Positions 60,346 to 64,000 of a stretch of DNA of 64,000 bases are shown here, piece after piece (the first letter of the stretch is position 1; the number at the start of each line of letters is the position of its first letter). The notes beneath the pieces are model-generated. The model was not told the origin of the DNA, made no database searches, and saw nothing but the letters and a program-made list of their open reading frames with translations. The DNA is taken from the NCBI RefSeq assembly GCF_005503365.1, contig NZ_SCML01000029.1, positions 18,659 through 82,658 of the forward strand. The letters are read 5' to 3'. Made by a program: the position numbers and the translations under genes. Origin of the DNA: Hydrogenophaga sp. 2FB. Lineage in GTDB: Bacteria; Pseudomonadota; Gammaproteobacteria; Burkholderiales; Burkholderiaceae_C.

Positions 60346-61509
60346 ATGCGAACGGTCGACCTGATCTACTTCAACGCGGGTGGTGGCCACCGCGCCTCGG
60401 CGCTGGCGTTGCAGGCGGTGCTGCGCGAGCGGCAGCCCGGCTGGCAGGTGCGCCTGGTCAACCTGTTCGAGGTGCTGGACCCGCAGGGCAAGTTCAAAAA
60501 GGTGACGGGCAGCGCGCCGGAGGACTGGTACAACAAGCGCCTGGCGCGCGGCTGGACCATCGGCATGGCGCAGGAACTCAAGCTGCTGCAAGGCCTGATC
60601 CGCCTGGGACATCCCATGCTGCTGCGTGCCTTGCAGCAGCACTGGCTGCGCACCGAGCCCGACCTGGTGGTCTCGCTGGTGCCCAACTTCAACCGCGCGA
60701 TGTTCCAGAGCCTGGCCTCTGCGCTGCCCGGCGTGCCCTACGCCACCGTGCTCACCGACCTGGCCGACGTGCCACCGCAGTTCTGGATCGAGCGCGACCA
60801 GCGCCAGCACTTCATTTGCGGCACACCGCGCGCGGTCGGGCAGGCACTGGCGCTGGGCCACACGCTCGAACGCGTGCACGCCACCTCGGGCATGGTCATC
60901 CGGCCCGAGTTCTACCAGCCCCCGGTGCCGGACCGCGCGCAGGCGCGGCGGCGTCTCGGGCTCGATCCTTCGCGGCCCACCGGCATCGTGATGTTCGGTG
61001 GCCACGGCTCCAAGGCCATGCTGGGCATTGCCGAGCGCCTGGCCGAGACGACGCAGCTGATCCTGGTCTGCGGCCACAACAAAGCCTTGGCCGCGCGGCT
61101 GGAGGCGCTGCCACGCGGCGCGCCGCGGCTGGTGCTGGGCTTCTGCAGCGAGGTGCCGCGCACCATGCAACTGGCCGACTTCTTCATCGGCAAGCCCGGG
61201 CCCGGCAGCCTCAGCGAAGCGGTGCAGATGGGCCTGCCGGTGATCGTGGTCGACAACGCCTGGACCATGCCGCAGGAGCGCTACAACGCGCACTGGGTGC
61301 GCGACAACGGCCTGGGCATCGTGGCACGCAGCTTTCGCCGCATCGACACAGCCGTGACCGAGTTGCTGGCCGACCTGGAGGGCTACCGCGAACGCGTGCG
61401 CCGGATCGAGAACCGGGCGCTGTTCGAGATCCCCTTGCTGCTGGAGCGCATCCTCGAGGAGGCGCAGGCGGTGCGGCCAGACCCCGGGGTGCCACTGCCC
61501 CGAGCCTGA
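60346..61509 (+). CDS. MGDG synthase-like glycosyltransferase (GT28 fold)
   Basis: A 387-residue GT-B enzyme. The N-terminal acceptor/membrane-associated part has the NAGGGHRASA loop seen in MGDG synthase and processive diacylglycerol glycosyltransferases; the C-terminal nucleotide-sugar part has FGGHGSKAM and FIGKPGPGSLSEA, as in MurG/GT28. It probably transfers a sugar to a lipid acceptor at the inner membrane, but donor and acceptor are not predictable. Full length for the family; no TM helix. Confidence 0.85.
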   Translation: MRTVDLIYFNAGGGHRASALALQAVLRERQPGWQVRLVNLFEVLDPQGKFKKVTGSAPEDWYNKRLARGWTIGMAQELKLLQGLIRLGHPMLLRALQQHWLRTEPDLVVSLVPNFNRAMFQSLASALPGVPYATVLTDLADVPPQFWIERDQRQHFICGTPRAVGQALALGHTLERVHATSGMVIRPEFYQPPVPDRAQARRRLGLDPSRPTGIVMFGGHGSKAMLGIAERLAETTQLILVCGHNKALAARLEALPRGAPRLVLGFCSEVPRTMQLADFFIGKPGPGSLSEAVQMGLPVIVVDNAWTMPQERYNAHWVRDNGLGIVARSFRRIDTAVTELLADLEGYRERVRRIENRALFEIPLLLERILEEAQAVRPDPGVPLPRA

Positions 61510-61530
61510 CCGGGCCGCCGGTGGTTTATT

Positions 61531-61559
61531 TTTACAAAGCAACTGCTTGCTGAAATTCA
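61531..61559 (+). promoter_or_regulatory. Candidate promoter with TetR operator
   Basis: In an A/T-rich patch before the TetR gene, TTTACA (61531-61536), a 17-bp spacer and AATTCA (61554-61559) resemble a -35/-10 pair. The palindrome AAGCA-AC-TGCTT (61537-61548) lies between them, as expected for autorepression by the TetR protein. Confidence 0.4.
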
Positions 61560-61583
61560 AAGGCGCTGCTAAGGTCTGCGTCC

Positions 61584-62267
61584 ATGACGCTGGACAGCAA
61601 CGCACCGCAGGCCACCGACGCACCGCGCCGGGCGCGTGGCCGCCCGCGCAAGACCGCCGATGAACGCGACGACGGCAACCGCCGCCAGGAGCTGATCAAC
61701 GGCGCGGCGCGGCTCTTCCGGCACAAGGGCTTTTCCGCCACCAGCACGCGCGACATCGCCGCCGCCGTGGGCATGCAATCGGGCTCGCCGTTCTACCACT
61801 TCGAAAGCAAGCAGGCGCTGCTGGGTGCCGTGATGCTCGAGGGCATGCAGGGCGCGTTGCAGCGCCAGCAGGCGGCGCTGGCCGCGTTGCCCGCGACGGC
61901 TCCTGCACAGGAGCGCCTGCACGCGCTGGTGCGCAACCATTTCGACGTGCTGCTCGGCCCCGACAGCGACTTCATCCCGGTGATGCTGTACGAATGGCGT
62001 TCGCTCAAGCCCGCGCAACGCAGCGAGATCAACCACTTGAAAGACCGCTACGAGGCCGACTGGTCGCCCGAGCTGGAGGCGCTGCACCAACAGGGCGCGC
62101 TCGGCAGCGACCCGGTGTTGGCGCGGCTGATGATCTTTGGTGCGCTCAACTGGTCGGCGCAGTGGTACGTGCCGCCGTCGGGGCGCAGCGCCAAGGCGCG
62201 GGCGCGTGCTTCGCTGGACGAGCTCACCACCTCGGCGCTGCAACTGTTTCTGAAGGAACCGACATGA
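61584..62267 (+). CDS. TetR/AcrR family regulator of the SDR / carboxylase operon
   Basis: A 227-residue TetR protein. After a basic disordered lead (ARGRPRKTADERDD), the HTH reads RRQELINGAARLFRHKGFSA and RDIAAAVGMQSGSPFYHFES. Related to KstR2/FadR-like regulators that sense acyl-CoA. The stop overlaps the SDR start by 4 bp (ATGA), so it is cotranscribed with the reductase and carboxyltransferase genes. A short palindrome sits in the promoter region. Confidence 0.9.
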   Translation: MTLDSNAPQATDAPRRARGRPRKTADERDDGNRRQELINGAARLFRHKGFSATSTRDIAAAVGMQSGSPFYHFESKQALLGAVMLEGMQGALQRQQAALAALPATAPAQERLHALVRNHFDVLLGPDSDFIPVMLYEWRSLKPAQRSEINHLKDRYEADWSPELEALHQQGALGSDPVLARLMIFGALNWSAQWYVPPSGRSAKARARASLDELTTSALQLFLKEPT

Positions 62268-63160
62268 CATCCGCCCACTACCGCTCGGCCTTCGCGCCGG
62301 GCCTCTTCAGCGGCCGCGTGGTCGTGGTCACCGGTGGCGGCTCGGGCATTGGCCGCTGCACCGCGCACGAGCTGGCCAGCCTGGGCGCGCACGTGGTGCT
62401 GATCGGCCGCAGCCTGGCCAAGTTGCAGGACACGGCGGGCGAGATCGTGGCCGATGGCGGGCGCGCGAGTTTTCATGCCTGCGACATCCGCCAGGAAGAG
62501 ACGGTGCGCACCGTGGTGACCGCCATTGTCGGCGCGCATGGGCGTGTCGACGCGCTGGTGAACAACGCCGGCGGCCAGTACATCACGCCGCTGGAGAACA
62601 TCAGCGCCAAGGGTTGGCAGGCGGTGCTCGACACCAACCTCACCGGCGGCTTCCTCGTGGCGCGCGAGTGTTATGTGCAGAGCATGCAGGAGCGGGGCGG
62701 CGCCATCGTCAACATCGTGGCCGACATGTGGGGTTCGATGCCCGGCATGGGCCACAGCGGCGCGGCGCGCGCGGGCATGGTGAACTTCACCGAAACGGCG
62801 GCGCTGGAATGGGCGCGCAGCGGTGTGCGCGTGAACGCCGTGGCGCCGGGCTACATCGCATCGAGTGGCATGGACCACTACCCCGAGGAGGCCGGCCCGA
62901 TGTTGCGCGAGATGCGCGAGACGGTGCCGGCCGGGCGCTTCGGCAACGAGGCCGAAACGTCCGCCGCCATCGTGTTCCTGTTGTCACCCGCGGCCAGTTT
63001 CATCAGCGGCAGCGTGTTGCGCGTGGACGGCGCGCGCCCGCAGGTGCGCATGGGCTGGGGGCAAGTGTCCGCGCCGCTGGACGCGCAGGGGCGCGACGCG
63101 GTCAAACCGTTTGAGGGATTCCACCGGTATGTGGTGCCCAAGGTGTTCCAGGATGTTTGA
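62264..63160 (+). CDS. SDR oxidoreductase, trans-2-enoyl-CoA reductase-like (PECR type)
   Basis: A 298-residue SDR. The NADP(H) motif is VTGGGSGIG (23-31), and LVNNAGG follows at 99-104. The canonical Tyr-x3-Lys is absent: the region reads GMGHSGAARAGM (161-172), so Ser165 and Arg169 occupy those places. This is exactly the HSGAARAG signature I remember from peroxisomal trans-2-enoyl-CoA reductase, so an enoyl-CoA reduction (double-bond saturation) role is more likely than carbonyl reduction. The C-terminal LLSPAASFISGSVLRVDGAR is also PECR-like. Located between TetR and an acyl-CoA carboxylase subunit. Confidence 0.85.
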   Translation: MTSAHYRSAFAPGLFSGRVVVVTGGGSGIGRCTAHELASLGAHVVLIGRSLAKLQDTAGEIVADGGRASFHACDIRQEETVRTVVTAIVGAHGRVDALVNNAGGQYITPLENISAKGWQAVLDTNLTGGFLVARECYVQSMQERGGAIVNIVADMWGSMPGMGHSGAARAGMVNFTETAALEWARSGVRVNAVAPGYIASSGMDHYPEEAGPMLREMRETVPAGRFGNEAETSAAIVFLLSPAASFISGSVLRVDGARPQVRMGWGQVSAPLDAQGRDAVKPFEGFHRYVVPKVFQDV

Positions 63161-64000
63161 GTCTTCGTTCAACCCCCAGAGCCCGCAAGCCCAGCAGCGG
63201 CGCGACGCCATGCTCGAGCGCATCGACCAACTGCGCGCGCTCGAAGCCCGCGCCGCATTGACCTCGGCGAAATCGAAACCCGTGTTCGACAAGCGAGGCC
63301 AGTTGCTGCCGCGCGAGCGCGTGGCCTTGCTGCTGGACCCGGGCGCGCCCTACGTGCCGCTGTGCTCACTGGCGGGGTATCTGCAGGACACGCACGACGC
63401 CGAGAAGTCGGTGCCTGGTGGCGGTGTGGTGGCGGGCATGGGCTTCATTGCGGGCGTGCGCTGCATGGTGGTGGCGAGCGATTCGGGCATCGACGCCGGC
63501 GCGATCCAGGCGCGCGGGCTGGAGAAGATCTTGCGCGCGCAGGAGATCGCGCTGGAGAACCAACTGCCCTTCGTGCACCTGGTGGAGAGCGCGGGTGCGA
63601 ACCTCACCAAGTACAAGGTCGAAGGTTTTGTGCAGGGCGGCGCGCTGTTTCGCAACCTCGCGCGGCTGTCGGCGGCGGGCATTCCAGTGATCACCGTGCA
63701 GCACGGGTCGGGCACGGCGGGTGGCGCGTACATGCCGGGCTTGAGCGACATCGTGATCATGGTGCGCGGGCGTTCGCGTGCGTTTCTCGCGGGGCCGCCG
63801 TTGTTGATGGCGGCGACCGGGGAGGTGGCGACGGAAGAGGAGCTGGGTGGGGCGGAGATGCATACCTCGGTGTCGGGGCTGGGGGAGTACCTGGCGGAGG
63901 ACGACCGGGAGGCTTTGGGGTTGGCTCGGCGGTTGATGGGGCAGTTGGTGGCGCGCGGCCCCCACCCCAGCCCTACCCCAGAGGGGGAGGGAGTGAAGAC
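63153..64000 (+). CDS. Acyl-CoA carboxylase beta (carboxyltransferase) subunit, partial
   Basis: The first 282 codons of a biotin-dependent carboxyltransferase of the LiuB/AtuC/PccB type. Visible are SVPGGGVVAGMGFIAGVRCM, VHLVESAGANLTKY and the oxyanion-hole segment GSGTAGGAYMPGLSDIVIMV. The start ATG 63153 overlaps the SDR gene by 8 bp. These enzymes carboxylate methylcrotonyl-, geranyl- or propionyl-CoA-type substrates, so this operon probably serves branched or terpenoid acyl-CoA breakdown. From about 63960 the frame enters a palindromic repeat (PHPSPTPEGEGV), where family members normally have a short linker; whether the gene is intact beyond the window is unknown. Confidence 0.87.
   Translation, partial: MFESSFNPQSPQAQQRRDAMLERIDQLRALEARAALTSAKSKPVFDKRGQLLPRERVALLLDPGAPYVPLCSLAGYLQDTHDAEKSVPGGGVVAGMGFIAGVRCMVVASDSGIDAGAIQARGLEKILRAQEIALENQLPFVHLVESAGANLTKYKVEGFVQGGALFRNLARLSAAGIPVITVQHGSGTAGGAYMPGLSDIVIMVRGRSRAFLAGPPLLMAATGEVATEEELGGAEMHTSVSGLGEYLAEDDREALGLARRLMGQLVARGPHPSPTPEGEGVK
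63957..64000 (+). repeat. Palindromic repeat, copy 4, inside the carboxyltransferase gene
   Basis: GCCCCCACCCCAGCCCTACC followed by CCAGAGGGGGAGGG, a diverged copy of the element at 21503-21540. It runs in frame with the carboxyltransferase coding sequence and is cut by the window end. Confidence 0.75.

Overview
The window is high-GC DNA with Gram-negative gene content: phasin and polyhydroxyalkanoate (PHA) granule proteins, Bug-type tripartite tricarboxylate transporter binding proteins, SlmA, a TolA/TonB-like protein and an outer-membrane patatin. Together these suggest a Burkholderiales bacterium, most likely Comamonadaceae (Hydrogenophaga-like). The assignment rests on gene content and recognised sequence style, not on a search. 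No rRNA, tRNA, CRISPR array, transposase or integrase was seen.

Layout. 1-9133 (mostly minus): PHA-associated protein, lipoprotein aminopeptidase and molybdopterin oxidoreductase; then on plus an M20 amidohydrolase with a DUF2817 peptidase; then on minus a TPR protein, a TetR regulator, a cytoplasmic patatin and a phasin. 9367-15399: a two-domain alcohol-forming fatty acyl-CoA reductase homologue, argB, a two-component system and slmA. 15547-24012: a beta-oxidation block (TetR, acyl-CoA dehydrogenase, DUF2147 protein, hydroxyacyl-CoA dehydrogenase/enoyl-CoA hydratase fusion, thiolase, thioesterase), split by a DUF559 gene bracketed by palindromic repeats. 24021-28090: an outer-membrane patatin, an enoyl-CoA hydratase and an AadA-type aminoglycoside nucleotidyltransferase homologue.

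28115-41869 is a catabolic island. Cluster A (28115-33461, with a divergent LysR regulator) encodes a flavin hydroxylase, a FAH-family enzyme, an extradiol-type VOC dioxygenase, an ACMSD-type amidohydrolase and a Bug binding protein, which together look like a ring-hydroxylation and meta-cleavage route. Cluster B (36139-40856, with a divergent AraC regulator) encodes a single 1080-residue fusion of a ThDP-dependent lyase/decarboxylase with an aldehyde dehydrogenase, another Bug protein and a GlcG/HbpS-like protein. Between the clusters lies a frameshifted leucine-rich-repeat gene.

41866-49534: a TolA-like protein, a TPR methyltransferase, a cupin, and an ECF42-type sigma factor module with DGPF (YCII) proteins, VOC proteins and a SRPBCC protein. 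49673-53173: two paralogous proteins of unknown function with Ser/Thr/Pro-rich segments. 53432-60297: a flavin monooxygenase, small membrane and hypothetical proteins, a chemoreceptor behind a sigma-28-like promoter, a LysR/LigB-dioxygenase pair and a Kelch protein. 60346-64000: an MGDG-synthase-like glycosyltransferase, then a TetR, enoyl-CoA-reductase-like SDR and acyl-CoA carboxylase beta-subunit operon that runs off the window end.

The main themes are lipid, PHA and acyl-CoA metabolism and aromatic catabolism. The strongest candidates for something undescribed are the ThDP-ALDH fusion, the paralogous unknown pair, the repeat-bracketed DUF559 gene and the chromosomal AadA homologue.
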